This document shows positions 22,030-34,124 of a stretch of DNA of 64,000 nt, in pieces. Positions within the stretch are counted from its first letter, which is position 1; each line of letters starts with the position of its first letter. The position numbers and the translations under genes are program-made. The notes under the pieces were generated by a model, which saw only the letters and a list, made by a program, of their open reading frames with translations, was not told the DNA's origin and ran no database searches. The stretch covers positions 124,001 to 188,000 of the forward strand of contig JAGEMR010000028.1 in the NCBI GenBank assembly GCA_021030915.1. The letters run 5' to 3'. Source of the DNA: Astrothelium macrocarpum (taxonomy: Eukaryota; Ascomycota; Dothideomycetes; Trypetheliales; Trypetheliaceae).

Positions 22030-24498
22030 ATGACCGAGGAGCTTACCCGGTCTCCCTCAGCCACATCCAATTCTCATTCCGGCCGCTCGTTCGTGTCAAG
22101 ACTGGCCTCACCCTTCTCCTCCAAGACCCGCCATTTTACAGATTTCGCTGTCGAGCCTGATGATCCTCATCGAGCGTATTCACCAGGAGACACGGTGTCC
22201 GGATGCGTGCGTTTAAAAGTACTGAAGGCATTTCGGGTCACACACATTACACTTTGCTTGCATGGCTTCGTGCAAGTTTTTAGACATCCAAACCAAGCAA
22301 AGAATGTCAGCGCCTTTCCACATACCGGTCGGGGAAAACGTGGTGGAGAGTACTTTGGCAATGGCCATGCGTCACTTTTCGAGGACGAAATAGTGTTATG
22401 TGGGGAGGGCAAATTAGACGAGGGCATCTATCAATTCAACTTTGAGATGGATTTTCCTAGCAGACGTCTGCCAAGTAGCATAGACGTAAGTAACGCCAGA
22501 CTACCTGAGCGCCACAAGTTCATCAAACTAATTGTGCGCATGCAGTTTGAACGCGGCACCATCTCATATATGCTCACTGCGTCTCTGACTCGCGCTACGA
22601 CAATTTCGCCTGTTGCCAATTGCGATCGGAAGCTCAAGTTCCTGGAAACGATAGATATTGCTCCCTTGTCTCTACCAAAGCCAAAGGAACTCTCAATCAA
22701 AGCAGTTTCAAGAAGATCTAGAGTCAAGCAAATGTCTAGACGGCATACGGCGGACCATATAAATCGGACAGAAGTGTCATCACCGGATACCGCAAGTAAT
22801 CGACGTGCATCAGGTAGTCAAGATGGGAACCAAGGGCCAAGAAGTCCTTGCCCGAGTGAACTCAGCTTCGATAGCTTTGCCAGCAGCGGTGGACGAAATT
22901 CGCATTACGAATCTGGTTTACGATCCACAAAGACAAGTGACAGTGGTAGAGCAGCCACCAACAACTCATCTGATGGCGCGAAAATCATCACTGCTACAAT
23001 TGAAGTTCTCAAATCTGGAGGCTTGCAAGGTGATCATGTACCACTTCGAATTACAATCAACCATGTCAAATATGTCAAGAGCTTATACGGGGTGATTGTA
23101 ACATTGTATCGACAAGCCCGTGTCGACATGCATCCAGCGCTCCCATTAGGCGCCATGAAAGACGGGGAGAAGGGCAAGTACGAAGATTATTACCCGAAAT
23201 CCTTGACTGGACTGGGAGGCCTGTCACTTTCGGCAGCGGGGTCGAGTCAAGCGTTTCGTAAAGATTTGTCGCAATCCTTTGCTCCCTTGATAATCGATCC
23301 AACGAGCCTCACGGCAGAAGTCAAAGTAGCGGTTCAAATACCCGATGACGCATTTCCAACAATCTTGTGCGTTCCGGGTGGCATGATCAGCTTCAAATAC
23401 CATATTGAAGTTGTTCTTGATCTCCAAGGGAAACTATCTGGGCAAGATAGGTTTCTTCCAAACATCAGCCTCCTTAATCAATCAACGAATCTCAATGCTG
23501 CAACTGGCGGTGGTTATGGTAACGACGGCAGTGTGCTTGCCGCTTGGGATGGTAACATTATCGATACCGAACCGCTTCGACGAGATAAGAGCATTGTCTC
23601 TTGCGTGTTCGAAATCATCGTTGGGACCAGAGACAGCGAAAGGAGGAGAGGCAAGCAAAAAGCTGAAGCGGTTCAAGAGGCAGAAGTTCTTGAACAAGCA
23701 CATTTCAGAGATAACGATAACGAATTTGTGCTGCCAGGGGATCGGCAGAAGCCATACGGCGGCGACGAGTGGGCTGCAAACTATTATGGAACCGGGTATG
23801 ATTACGACCAGCATCAAAAATTTGACTGGACGGAACACGATGTCCAGCAGAACTATGGTGGTCAAGATTATCAATATCAACACCACGATTCTAGTTTTGA
23901 TCGCATGCAAGCTTCAAGAAATGCAGAAATTGAGATGCAGCTACCGGAGAAGGAGCGCCTACGCAGAGCTGAAGAGCGTTTGTTACCGAGCCAGCCGCCC
24001 GATCTCGATGGACAGACTTCAACAGATGTGCCATCAGCTCCACCACTCCTGGGTATGCCAGCACATTGGGACGCTGAAGTTGTTGACGGAGCAGCAAGTT
24101 CACAAAGCCAGGCTCATATAGATGTGAATGCCAGGATTCGCAACCCTGGTGCTATAACCGCTGGTCTTCCTGATTTAGAGGAGCCTGTACCTCGCTATTC
24201 GGCTCTTATGACATTTGATGGCACCTTGTACAATCCTCGAAATCTCTCACATGAGCAAGATTCTCATCATTTACAAGGTTTTGCCACAGACGATAAGCAA
24301 GAGCTACAAAGGAGGCGTTTACAGCTGGACGCCAGCTCTCCTGATGACGTCCCCTCAGAATCTCAGGGCAGTCAAGCTGCTGATGCAGCAACATTGCGCG
24401 GGGTCACTGTAGATGACCAACCAACAGCTCCTGTTTTGGAAGATTATGATGGAGACACTACAATCTCATCAGAAGGATTGCCGCGCTATGAACGTTGA
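22030..24498 (+). CDS. palF: pH-response arrestin PalF/Rim8
   Basis: The model is join(22030..22485,22546..24498), 802 aa. PalF/Rim8 is the alpha-arrestin of the fungal ambient-pH pathway; it binds the PalH receptor and is ubiquitinated on alkaline shift. The N-arrestin domain starts at FTDFAVEPDDPHRAYSPGDTVSG and includes LCLHGFVQVFRHPN, GRGKRGGEYFGNGHASLFEDE and LPSSIDFERGTISYML. The C-arrestin domain includes ATIEVLKSGGLQGDHVPLRI, YYPKSLTGLGGLSLS, FRKDLSQSFAPLIIDP and PGGMISFKYHIEV. The tail is disordered and Gln/Tyr-rich. The 60 nt intron is stop-free and in frame. I removed it because SSID|FERG is contiguous in the family. A related arrestin-domain protein is the main alternative. Confidence 0.85.
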   Translation: MTEELTRSPSATSNSHSGRSFVSRLASPFSSKTRHFTDFAVEPDDPHRAYSPGDTVSGCVRLKVLKAFRVTHITLCLHGFVQVFRHPNQAKNVSAFPHTGRGKRGGEYFGNGHASLFEDEIVLCGEGKLDEGIYQFNFEMDFPSRRLPSSIDVSNARLPERHKFIKLIVRMQFERGTISYMLTASLTRATTISPVANCDRKLKFLETIDIAPLSLPKPKELSIKAVSRRSRVKQMSRRHTADHINRTEVSSPDTASNRRASGSQDGNQGPRSPCPSELSFDSFASSGGRNSHYESGLRSTKTSDSGRAATNNSSDGAKIITATIEVLKSGGLQGDHVPLRITINHVKYVKSLYGVIVTLYRQARVDMHPALPLGAMKDGEKGKYEDYYPKSLTGLGGLSLSAAGSSQAFRKDLSQSFAPLIIDPTSLTAEVKVAVQIPDDAFPTILCVPGGMISFKYHIEVVLDLQGKLSGQDRFLPNISLLNQSTNLNAATGGGYGNDGSVLAAWDGNIIDTEPLRRDKSIVSCVFEIIVGTRDSERRRGKQKAEAVQEAEVLEQAHFRDNDNEFVLPGDRQKPYGGDEWAANYYGTGYDYDQHQKFDWTEHDVQQNYGGQDYQYQHHDSSFDRMQASRNAEIEMQLPEKERLRRAEERLLPSQPPDLDGQTSTDVPSAPPLLGMPAHWDAEVVDGAASSQSQAHIDVNARIRNPGAITAGLPDLEEPVPRYSALMTFDGTLYNPRNLSHEQDSHHLQGFATDDKQELQRRRLQLDASSPDDVPSESQGSQAADAATLRGVTVDDQPTAPVLEDYDGDTTISSEGLPRYER

Positions 24499-24845
24499 GG
24501 AAATCCCCAACCTTTCAGGTGTATGAGTGTATTTGATGGCGATGTCGACTTGGCCCGACTCTTGTTATGAGCTTTTCTTTTTCTCTTCTTTGCCATAGTG
24601 CGATTATGGCTGTTTGAGGGAGTCAGCTGCAGTAGCCATGACTCTGTGCATAATACCAAGAATTTTCTCAGGAAGTATGAATTGTGATTATGAAGGTCCG
24701 GAAGACTATGTCCCTCGGGTACGACAGGCCGCTGGATCAGGCAGTAAATAGAATCCTGGTACTTTAATACCTGTAAAAAAGTATTTCCAATGTCCGAGAT
24801 GGCCTTGTAGTATGCGGACAAGAGCTATCGCCATGACATTGTTCT
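24499..24845. other. Convergent spacer palF/dph4
   Basis: This 347 bp spacer lies between two stops. It has no skew island and no gene, and serves as an ordinary comparison for the other convergent spacers. Confidence 0.6.
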
Positions 24846-25397
24846 TTATCTGTTAATCTCGACGTCTTCTTTCTGACCGGCCGATTGCTCGTCGTCTGCA
24901 TCAACAGAAAAGAGCACTTTGAGCCATAAACTACAACCTCTGCATCCTACACACAACTCTCCGGTTTCCATCTCCTTTTCTAGTTCCTGCTCCGTTACGA
25001 CAAATGCACGCTCTTGTCCGCACCTGCATTCTCGAGTCCACACATGTTCAGCCTCGTCATAATTGAGGTCGTCTAGATCAACAGCCTCAAGACCAGAATG
25101 AAAAGTCTCCTTGTCTTTCTGCTTCAATAGATTGCGGGATTCTAAGATCAGCTGGCGGTCATATTCCGCACGGGATCGAGGATCGGAGAGGACCTTGTAG
25201 GCGAGCAAAATGTCATCCACTGTCGGCGCAGAATGCAGCAAGCTTTGCTCGAGTGCGGAACGAGACTTTGCTGTCATTTTGTCTGGATGATGAAGCAGGA
25301 GTGCTTTTTGGTATGCAGTCTTGATTGTCTGAGAATCATAATGGGTACTTTGAGATGCATTCAATCCTAGAATGGAATAGAAATCTTTGGAGCTCAT
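24846..25397 (-). CDS. dph4: Diphthamide biosynthesis protein 4 (J-domain, CSL zinc finger)
   Basis: This is a single exon of 183 aa. Dph4/DNAJC24 is a J-protein that binds iron or zinc and supports the first step of diphthamide formation on eEF2. The J-domain spans about residues 4-82 (DFYSILGL..., the HPD tripeptide in LLHHPDKM, and AYKVLSDPRSRAEYD). The DPH-type (CSL) zinc finger is in the second half (ECRCG ... CVGCRGCSLWL, four cysteines). The protein has the expected size and order for the family. It is divergent from prp39. Confidence 0.93.
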   Translation of the reverse strand: MSSKDFYSILGLNASQSTHYDSQTIKTAYQKALLLHHPDKMTAKSRSALEQSLLHSAPTVDDILLAYKVLSDPRSRAEYDRQLILESRNLLKQKDKETFHSGLEAVDLDDLNYDEAEHVWTRECRCGQERAFVVTEQELEKEMETGELCVGCRGCSLWLKVLFSVDADDEQSAGQKEDVEINR

Positions 25398-26163
25398 CTG
25401 CGTGAGGTAAAATTCAACAAGAGCACTTTTGAAGCATCTTTATCCAGCACGTAGAATTTGTTCAGTTGGATTGCGAACCCTGGGAAATTTCACTGGCTTC
25501 GTTCGCCTTGGAATACAAAGTACTTTCTCTGGAGTCTGCCACGAAAAATAATCAGAATATTAGATAATCAAATCTAGAATAAGCTGGAACTCAATCAGCC
25601 CGACCCGTTTACTACACTCTTGCCCCAGTATTCGAACGACATCCAATATTGCCAATTGCTAAACTAGTAATATTATACAAAGATCTTGACATGCTGAGAT
25701 ATTAACGTAACTGATGAGCTTTATATAGAACTCACAACTAGTTCTTACACAGCAAAAGTGCTGACTTCAATACCCATTCTTTCAAACTCACATGAAAAAG
25801 CCAATCTTACTGGCAGTCGTTAGAGATGGATTTATGGATACAAGAAAGCGCCTCCTGCAGCCACGAATTTTCTGGCACAGACGCGAAGACCACACTCACT
25901 AATGACGGTGATGAGGTTGTTTTTCCAAGCTAAGGCCTAAAACTGGTTAGCGCGACGGGTCAGCTGTTCGTCATTGCCGGACGCCCGCTCCGGCTTCGCC
26001 AAGTCTGGAGCTTTTCTAGCTTAAGCTCCCTCCCTCGTCAGCCTCAACACCGCATTGCTCATAACACTCGTTCAGACGCGTCAATATTCGTGAAGCAATC
26101 GCTCGTGCTAGTACTTGCGACCAAATCAAGTCTAGTTTCTGCAAGTCCTCTCATGTGATTAAC
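25398..26163. other. Divergent promoter region dph4/prp39
   Basis: This 766 bp region is AT-rich in its first half and lies between divergent starts. No gene. Confidence 0.55.
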
Positions 26164-28280
26164 ATGGCCACTGACATGAGCTTCGGTGGTACCGAGGAGG
26201 AGAACTTGGAACTCAGGAAGCTCTACGGAGAAGTGGTATGCTTTGCATTCATTGACCTTGCGCCACCATTTTCCTACTATGCTAAACTAGCGGAATACAG
26301 TTGGCCAACCCCGATGAGTTCGAAGGATGGGAAAAACTTGTTAGAGCAGCTGAGACACAAGAAGGCGGCCTAAATCGCAACTCGAGTCCTCAAGCCATTT
26401 CTTCTACGCGCACTGTTTACGACCGATTCCTGGCCAAGTTCCCACTCTTCTTTGGCTATTGGAAGAAATATGCAGACTTAGAATTCTCCATTGCTGGCAC
26501 AGAAGCAGCAGAAATGGTGTATGAACGGGGTGTTGCGAGCATAAGCAATTCAGTTGATTTATGGACCAACTACTGTTCCTTTAAAGTCGACACCAGCCAC
26601 GACAACGACGTGATTCGAGAGTAAGTATACGGGATACCCCTCTCCTACCTCATGACCATCCCCAGTCCGAGCAAGGACAATGGCGATGTCTTGAAAGAAG
26701 CCGGGACTTCAACTTCATTGGCAAGATTTGCTCCTGGGTGAGAAGATCACAATCACGTGTCTACCCTTTGGCTTGCTTCTCACATTTACACTTCAGATGA
26801 TTTCTTACACTACCTCGCGCAAACACTGCGCGCAACCTCATACTTCGGCCTTGCCGTCTCAACTATTTTGTGATTCAAAGTTTTGCAGGGTTCAGATTTT
26901 TTGCCGCCCAGCGTGGGCCACATATATCCTGTTTGCACCCCTTGCCTACCCTTCCCATTCTCTTCCTGCCCACGCCATCTTTGTGACTGATCAGAAAATC
27001 ACAGGCTTTTCGAGAGAGGCGCTAACTGTGTTGGCCTCGATTTCTTGGCTCATCCATTCTGGGATAAATACCTTGAATTTGAGGAACGTCTCGATGGCTT
27101 TGACACAATCATCGCCATCCTCGCTCGAGTCATTCACATACCTATGCATCAATATGCCCGCTATTTTGAACGATATCGCCTCTACTCCCAGAAGACTGAA
27201 GCGTCCGTAATCCTGCCAGTGGATACGCTGGAGCAATTCAGGGAGGAGGTTGACTATTACGACGACGATAAAAACGAAGTTGAAATTGACCGAGAGTTGC
27301 GAGCGAAAATGGATTCTTGGCTTCTGGAAGTATTCCATCGGACCCAGACTGAAACGACTAAACGCTGGACTTATGAGCAAGAGATTAAGCGCCCGTATTT
27401 CCACGTGACGGAGCTTGATGAAGCTCAACTAGTCAATTGGAGGAAGTATTTGGACTTTGAAGAGAGCGAGGGTAATTATCAACGTACCGCATTCCTGTAT
27501 GAAAGGTGCTTGGTAGCGGCGGCCTACTATGATGAATTCTGGCTACGTTTCGCACGCTGGATGTATGGACAAGAAAGCAAGCATGAAGAAGTGCGAAACA
27601 TTTACCAGCGAGCAAGCTGCATATACATTCCCATATCTCGACCAGCCGTTCGGATCAAGTATGCAATGTTTGAAGAAATGTCTGGTAGACCTGACGTTGC
27701 CGAAGCGATTTACGAAGCTATCCTAATGAACACGCCTGGTGATGTTGAGACCATCATATGCTGGGCAAATCTGCAACGTCGCCAAGGCGGTCTCGACGCA
27801 GCCATCACAGTCTTGAAAAATCAGATTGGCTCAGATGCATGCAACAACCCGACAAAAGCTGGCTTGGTTGCGCAATGGGCAAAACTTCTCTGGACATACA
27901 AAGGTTCTGCTGAAGAAGCGAGACAAGTGTTTCAGCAAAATGCTCAGTGGTATCCCGAGAGCAAATCTTTTTGGCAGACTTGGCTTTTCTTCGAAATCCA
28001 GCAGCCAACGAGTGCCGCGACTGAACATGTGCAGGAGACTCGGATCAAGCAAGTCTTCAACGACATTCGCCAAAAGAGTCATCTCCCGCCAGATGTCAAA
28101 AAAGATCTTGCACAAAGCTATCAAAAGTACTTGCTTGAGAGGGGAGGGAAAGAGGTTGCAAAGGAGTACATGAATCTCGACAAAGAGATTGATGGGTCAG
28201 TGGTCCCGATCGGGTTTCTCAATCTTTCATGGGGTGCTGAGTCTTCTGCTGGAGACCATTCTCTGTCCAGGCGGGACTAA
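26164..28280 (+). CDS. prp39: U1 snRNP component Prp39 (HAT-repeat protein)
   Basis: The model is join(26164..26235,26301..26620,27005..28280), 555 aa. Prp39 is a scaffold of fungal U1 snRNP needed for 5' splice-site commitment. HAT repeats run throughout: NPDEFEGWEKLVRAAE, VYDRFLAKFPLFFGYWKKYADLE, ERGVASISNSVDLWTNYC, ELFERGANCVGLDFLAHPFWDKYLEFEE, NWRKYLDFEE, FWLRFARWM and SFWQTWLFFE. The second intron is 384 nt, far longer than others here, and is justified by the join VIRE|LFERGA. The last 20 or so residues (after MNLDKEIDG) are less family-like, so a further small intron near the stop is possible. Confidence 0.88.
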
Positions 28281-29169
28281 AAACCAAATTCGCGGATGAC
28301 GGGACAGAGGCCACGACACATCGAGGTCTCTTACGCGAAAACGGCTACTCGGGCCTCGACTTTGACAATAGCTAACAAGGATCAGGAAAGTTGATTGTAC
28401 ACTGGAGACAATCAAAAGCACACACAGCTTCCTCTTCGCTGGAAACGGGACCATGATAAGGGATGATGAACATGTACGTTTCAAAGGGACAGATAATGGC
28501 CCCCATTGTTGTTGTGAGATTTGCTGGAAACTCCTCAGCACGACTAATCTTGTCTTTTCTTCTGTTTACCTGAGCTGTGTTCGCGCGGCGACTACTTTTA
28601 ACACTGGCGCGCTCACACTAGCAGGAAGAGCTTCTACGTGTGGTTATCAAAGGTTCTCCGCTTGCTGAATAAGCAATGGCGGTGCTGTATCATAATTTTT
28701 CTTCCTAGCACCTGGTGCAATCTTCAACTGCAACAATGATTTTCCATGATGCTTTCAGAGACATGCATTGATGGTAGTGGCGCTAAGTACGACGGCTGAT
28801 TAACTGGTCTTGGCAAAGGATGGTCGCTGCGTACCCCTCCATTCATCTTCTGCGCTGACCCCCAGCCAAGCCGTGTTTTCTAGGCATCAGTCGCCCATGA
28901 TGTAATGCCATGATCCATCTTGGAATCCTGTACTCGGAATGCCCGAAAAATACCATTTCACTCGTCCGTGTAGCTCGTTGCGCGTCAAGCCACATGCACC
29001 TGCGCCATGCATCCTGCATTGGTAGATCTTGGCATGGGTTTTGGTAGTCGTTTGCTTGTGAAGACCGTCAACGCACTTTGAGATTCTTCCACGTTCTTAC
29101 ATCGCTGCTCTGATCTTCAATTCTTTAAACTTTTGCTAATCTACAAAGTCTTCTTTTCGAAATGTCACC
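28281..29169. other. Intergenic prp39/membrane protein
   Basis: This 889 bp region should hold the prp39 3' UTR and the promoter of the next + strand gene. No supported gene. Confidence 0.5.
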
Positions 29170-30940
29170 ATGCCTTCTACTACTGCGACAGAACAAGTTC
29201 CCCTAGGCAACATATCCCAGAACCCACCTACCATTGCAGTGACGACTTCAGGTTCTCAACCAGATGTTTCAGCCCCGGACGACACTTCTCGCTCCAATTC
29301 TCCCCAATCGCAAGAGCTACAACCAAACACCCCGTCGGCAGGCTCTATCAATGCTTCACCCGCATCAACTCCTGGAACTCCAGTAGATAGTGAGAGCACG
29401 AATCTGTCGCCTCAGCCACGAGCACGCTCTTTCAATAGCAACTTTGCCCATTCGGATACGCTTGTAGGTTCTGGAGAACCATTCTCGCGGCAGCCTTCAG
29501 TGATTACACAACGAGACGACACACACCAAGATGAAATTGTTGAGGAGCCTCGACAGACGTGGAGCAGACCGTTATTTGCACCATGGTCCTCTATGTGGCT
29601 GGCGAACATCATTGCCATATGCGTGTGTGCGATCACAATCATGACACTAGTGTATTCGCACAGAGCAGACGTGAGTCAAAGATGGAACAATCTGGCCGCT
29701 TACTTTCAATACTGCCAGCAAGATAATGTGCGTATCTCCGTCGTCAGCTTATGCCGAATGATTACGTGCGCAATTTGCCTTGAGCTATTATTTCAGATTA
29801 GAACGTATGATAAGATCATTCTATCTTGACAGAACTTTGATTAGACCTCGAAAAGTTGTCGAAGATTTTGGAGTCAATCACTGATTCATAAAGCAGTATT
29901 CAGAAGGCAACTGCCAGAACATGAAGGATCAAAGTCTCTCGGCGCCTCCCTACGTATCAATGAGCATCATTTACAGTCGGCTCGTCAAAAAAATGACGCC
30001 AAAATGGAGAGCAGACAGCCCAAACAACATTTCCGAAAGTGAACAGAGGTCATATGTAAAAGTCGATACTGGATGGATTGTGTTCACCTTTTTACTCTTT
30101 ACTGTTATCGTCGGGATTTTACTCCGATTCGTGTACCGTCAACGTTCGTTAATCAGAGCCCAGAATGCAGTGATGCGTACAACCAATCACTTGGCGCGTT
30201 CACTGCCTACGGGAAGTGATGGTACTCGTTCTGCAAGCCGAGACCGACGAATGTCGGATTTACGGCGTCGCATGCGAGCGTTTATACCAGCAGAAGATCT
30301 CAAACACCTAAAGGACGACGCTGCTAAACATCGGGAAGCGCTGGAGGGCAACACTGATTTCAATTGCGATGCTGTCTACCGATCAGGATCGTGGGTACAT
30401 CACGAAGCTCCGCCCTACAACGATAACGACTATTTCTTCTTCTCCTGCGGCGTGGCTTCATCAGATCCCTGGGAGTTTAAACACAAGCACGAGCACCACG
30501 ATAAGGCTTCCACACACGTGTGGTGGACCACTCCAGAAATCGAGCTAAACAAAATGCATGATTCAGAAAAAGAGCGTCTCTTGCAAGCGGTCAGCGCTCT
30601 TGATGTTGGTAAAACGACCTCTTCAAATCCCCGGCTTGCGAGCGCCCGTAGACGCTATATTCACGAAGCCCAGGATGAGAAAATCCCAGAGAACAATCAC
30701 GAATATAGAGACCACGTGCTTTCTTCCTGGCTACGTCCCGATCCAGCCATATTTGGATCGATCAAGATCAAACCAGGCAAGACGGATTCAGCATTGGCCT
30801 ATATTGGATGTGTCTCCGCTTCTTTGCTGGGTGGCACTGCGATGCAGAAGGTGCCCATGGAAGTGCCATTGGACGAATCAACATTAAGCACAATGTATGC
30901 GAGATTTCAGGAGGCTATATCCGAGAAGGCTACGACGTGA
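29170..30940 (+). CDS. Two-TM fungal membrane protein of unknown function
   Basis: The model is join(29170..29727,29897..30940), 533 aa. Residues 1-130 are Ser/Thr/Pro/Gln-rich and probably cytosolic. TM1 is at about 141-161 (MWLANIIAICVCAITIMTLVY) and TM2 is near 235 (GWIVFTFLLFTVIVGILLRFVY). The loop between them holds paired Cys residues (FQYCQQD..., NCQNM). The C-terminal half is hydrophilic, with a basic patch (SDLRRRMRAFIPAEDLKHL). The 169 nt intron has other possible acceptors, but only the one at 29896 keeps the frame. I do not recognise the family. The gene converges on utp13. Confidence 0.72.
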
Positions 30941-31079
30941 ATGCACAGAAACGATAGCGACAGAGCAGAGGTACCAACGGAACCAAGAGAGGCTCATAAT
31001 CTTAATTTGCATGTATACTTTTTCCACCTTAATTCAATCGATATAGAGTGTTACAAAAATACCTACTCCACATCTTCAC

Positions 31080-32300
31080 TCATCCCGCCATGTCCTCATC
31101 CCGCCATCTCCACATCCCCCACCCTCCCGTCCACCAATTCCCTCCTCCACCCCTCCCCGCCCATCAACCTATCCAGCCCCCCATCTCCACCATCCATGCC
31201 CATCCCCTCATCCATCTGCTGCAACGTATACCTCACCAAAAACCCCTCCTCCCGCATTCTCTCCAGCCGTTCCAAATGCCTCTCGGAATACGCCCTCAAC
31301 CCATCCACCACCTCCCTAACCCCCTCCTTCCTCCCGGCCCTTCCCCCCTCCGACTTCAACCCCACCAGCCGCTCCCTCGGCACCAACCTCACCACCGCGC
31401 CCAACACGCGCTGCGCCACGCCCGCCCGCCTCGCCGACGTATTCCACTCGTGCACTCGCACCAGCAGCCGCCACAGCTCCGCGCCCCGCAGCCCACGCAC
31501 CACCTCGTCCACGCCCGCATCCCCCGTCAGCGCCCCACCTCCACCTGCCTGCGCCGCGGCGGCACCAGCCTCCTCGAACAGCTGCAGCAGCCGGCCCGGA
31601 TGGTCGAGGCGCAGCGCCAGCGCCACGCCGTCCGCGAGCGCGCCCGCCCGCACCAGGTTCTGCAGCGTCTGGTCGTCGGCGAGACGCGCCGCCGATGCGT
31701 CCTGGGCTGCGTGGAAGGTGGCGCGCGTGCTGTCGCGCCAGAAGGCGAGGACGCCGTCGGCGCCCGCGGAGAGCAGGGTCGTGGGCTCGTCTGGGGGAGA
31801 TCGCTGCTGCTGCTGCTGTGCGTTGTCGTTCGAGGACCGGTGGTGGTGGTGGCGGACGGGCTTGACGGCGAGGGCCCATACGCGGTCGGTGTGGTTGTCG
31901 AGGGTGGTGGCGAGGTCGGCTGCCGCCACGTCCCAGATCTTGACGAGGCCGTCGCCGGCGGCCGACGCGACGTGCGTGCTGCTGCTGCGGTGGCGCTCGT
32001 GGCTGGTGGGCCCGTCGGTGGTGTTGGTGGGTGGGGGGAGCCAGACGACTTTGAGGACGCTGTTGGTGTGGCCTTCGAAGGTGCGCAGACAGCTATAGTC
32101 GGTGAGACTCCAGATCCGCACGGTTTTGTCGGCGCTGCCTGTGGCGATGTAGCCGCGGGATGCACTGCTCGTGGCGCCGGATTCGCCTGAGATGGCGGGC
32201 GTGCCGAGGGGGGAGAATTTGGCGCTCCAAACGCCGCGCTTGTGGCCGCGGAGGACGCCGATTGTTTCGCCGGCTTCGATGTCCCAGATTTTGACGGTGC
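31080..32300. other. C-to-G skew island (utp13 3' end)
   Basis: C-rich from about 31080 to 31600 and G-rich from about 31720 to 32300. Host gene on minus strand. Confidence 0.82.
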
Positions 32301-34124
32301 GGTCCTGGGATGCGGATGCGAAAAGGGTGTTGTTGGGATTGGTGTCCAAGGCGTTGATATCCTTGTCATGTGCTTTGCGAGTATGTGCGGCACGAGCAAC
32401 TTTTATCGGTTCATCTGGTATCCCATTCTGAGGGGCGATTGGTATCTCCCATCGCTTGATGGTCTTGTCTTGAGAACCCGTCAAAAGGAACTTTGGGGGG
32501 TGGTCCAAAGGTCTCGCATATGATGCTGAGTCCAAGGGAGGAGTCTGATGAGGTAGAGCGATAGCGCCAATGGACTCGGCGTGACCACCAAAGGTCGCAT
32601 AGCATGTGTATGAATGCTGGGCGGGCTCAAGACGCCAAAGACGTGCTGTGTTGTCTTTGGCTCCAGTTGCAAGCCAATGACCAGACCAGTCCGTATCCAG
32701 AGTGATGATTATATCGCTATGGCCACGAAGATTTGTTACGTCAGCGCCAAAGTAGCGGGTACCAGTTGTATTTAAAAGGGAGTTGTGGTTGCCGTTGGCA
32801 TGTGATGAGGATGGTTGTGATGCGACTGAAATTATTCGCAGCTCTTCGAGATTTGTTGCTAGCGCCAGGAAGGAACTATCAAGACCGATATATGCAACAT
32901 CAATAACTTCGTCATGAGTTCCAGATATTTGACGAACGATGGGAAGGGATGGTATGGTCTCAATTGGCTGCAAGCCATCAAGTGGAACCAAGGAATGTAA
33001 TCTTAAGCTTTGATCCGCATGGACAGAAAGGAGAAAGGAGAACCTTTCACAATGTATCACATCTAATATTCCTTCGTCCTCACTAACAGTTTCTTGCTCA
33101 TCCGTGACCTCTTTTCCCAACGATGTAGACCAGATTCTTACATGTCCATTTTCTCCTCCAGTGTAGATGTAGGTCCCTTCATTTGCAAATCCAGTATTCT
33201 CCACAGCCTCAAGAACCGGTATGGTACTCCTGAGATTCCATGTTTTGGCATCCCATAGCATCACCGTCTTATCCCTGCTTCCAGATACCAACGCATTTTG
33301 TTCTGCAGAGAAGTCCAGACCACGAACAACCGAAACATGAGAGTCCAGTGTAGCCACAATCTTTCTTTGATGCAAGTCCCAGATCTTGATTTTCCCATCT
33401 TCTGCACCCGATGCGAGCCTAAAGCCCACTGTCGCTCCATCTACACCGTCAACATCCATAGCCTCTCCATTGGTTTGCCGTTTCTTGCGCTTCTTGCCAT
33501 TTTGAGTTTTTTTATCTGAACTGCTGGTTTCGACTTGGAAGAAATGCAAGGCAGATATGACGCCACTATGACCGTGGAAAGTGTGCGTAACATAGCCTCC
33601 TCTGATGTCGAAAATCTTGATTGCACCATCTGCTGCGCCGGCTGCAAATAGCGTGCTGGTATGGTCTACGGCTGATGTAACAATCGGTGTATTATGCGGC
33701 TTCAGCGTCCGCTGCAATTCGGCAGTGATTGCATCGTCTGACGGCCGAAGGAGATAGATTCGTACGGCCAGTGAGCGAGAGCATGTTATGAGGTGGGAGC
33801 TATCTGGTGTTACTGCTTCAGGTTAAGAGAGGTTATGGAATGTAGTTTGGTAGCATACACGAAATAGCAGTAATGGGTTCTCCGTCCTAAGCCTTTGGTC
33901 AATCCAGTTAGTCTTAAAAGCAATGCCGATGCTGTTGATTTACTCACGCCATCAATTCGAAGGACTTGTTCTCCTGACGTCAAATCGGTGATCAGGACGT
34001 CTTCTCCCAGACAAGTAGCCAAATTCTGCCCATCTTGACCCAGCGTGACATCACCGCCGGAATAAAAAGGCTGGATGAGCTTGCTGACTTCAAATGTAGT
34101 TTTGATTTCCGTCCGTTGAGCCAT
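31096..34124 (-). CDS. utp13: U3 snoRNP / SSU-processome WD40 protein Utp13
   Basis: The model is complement(join(31096..33812,33859..33886,33948..34124)), 973 aa, longer than the yeast protein of about 817. Utp13 (human TBL3) belongs to the UTP-B subcomplex of the 90S pre-ribosome and is nucleolar. Tandem WD40 repeats form two propellers (for example GAADGAIKIFDIRGG, VSGSRDKTVMLWDAK, ASQDRTVKIWDIEAG, ATGSADKTVRIWSL, LVKIWDVAAADL), and the C-terminal Utp13 domain begins near TLQNLVRAGALADGVALAL. A 28 nt exon links exons 1 and 3 (IDGDGEPITAIS|LTPDSS). The 3' part (31080-32300) is a C-to-G skew island with His, Gln and Gly/Ala runs inside and between domains. Confidence 0.93.

Noticed and set aside
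26621..27004. Possible intronic C/D snoRNA in prp39
   Set aside because: Isolated C-like (GATGATT) and D-like (CTGA) boxes are wrongly spaced and lack a terminal stem.
31048..32190. 380-codon + strand ORF opposite utp13
   Set aside because: Antisense to WD40 repeats with conserved sense coding; low complexity.
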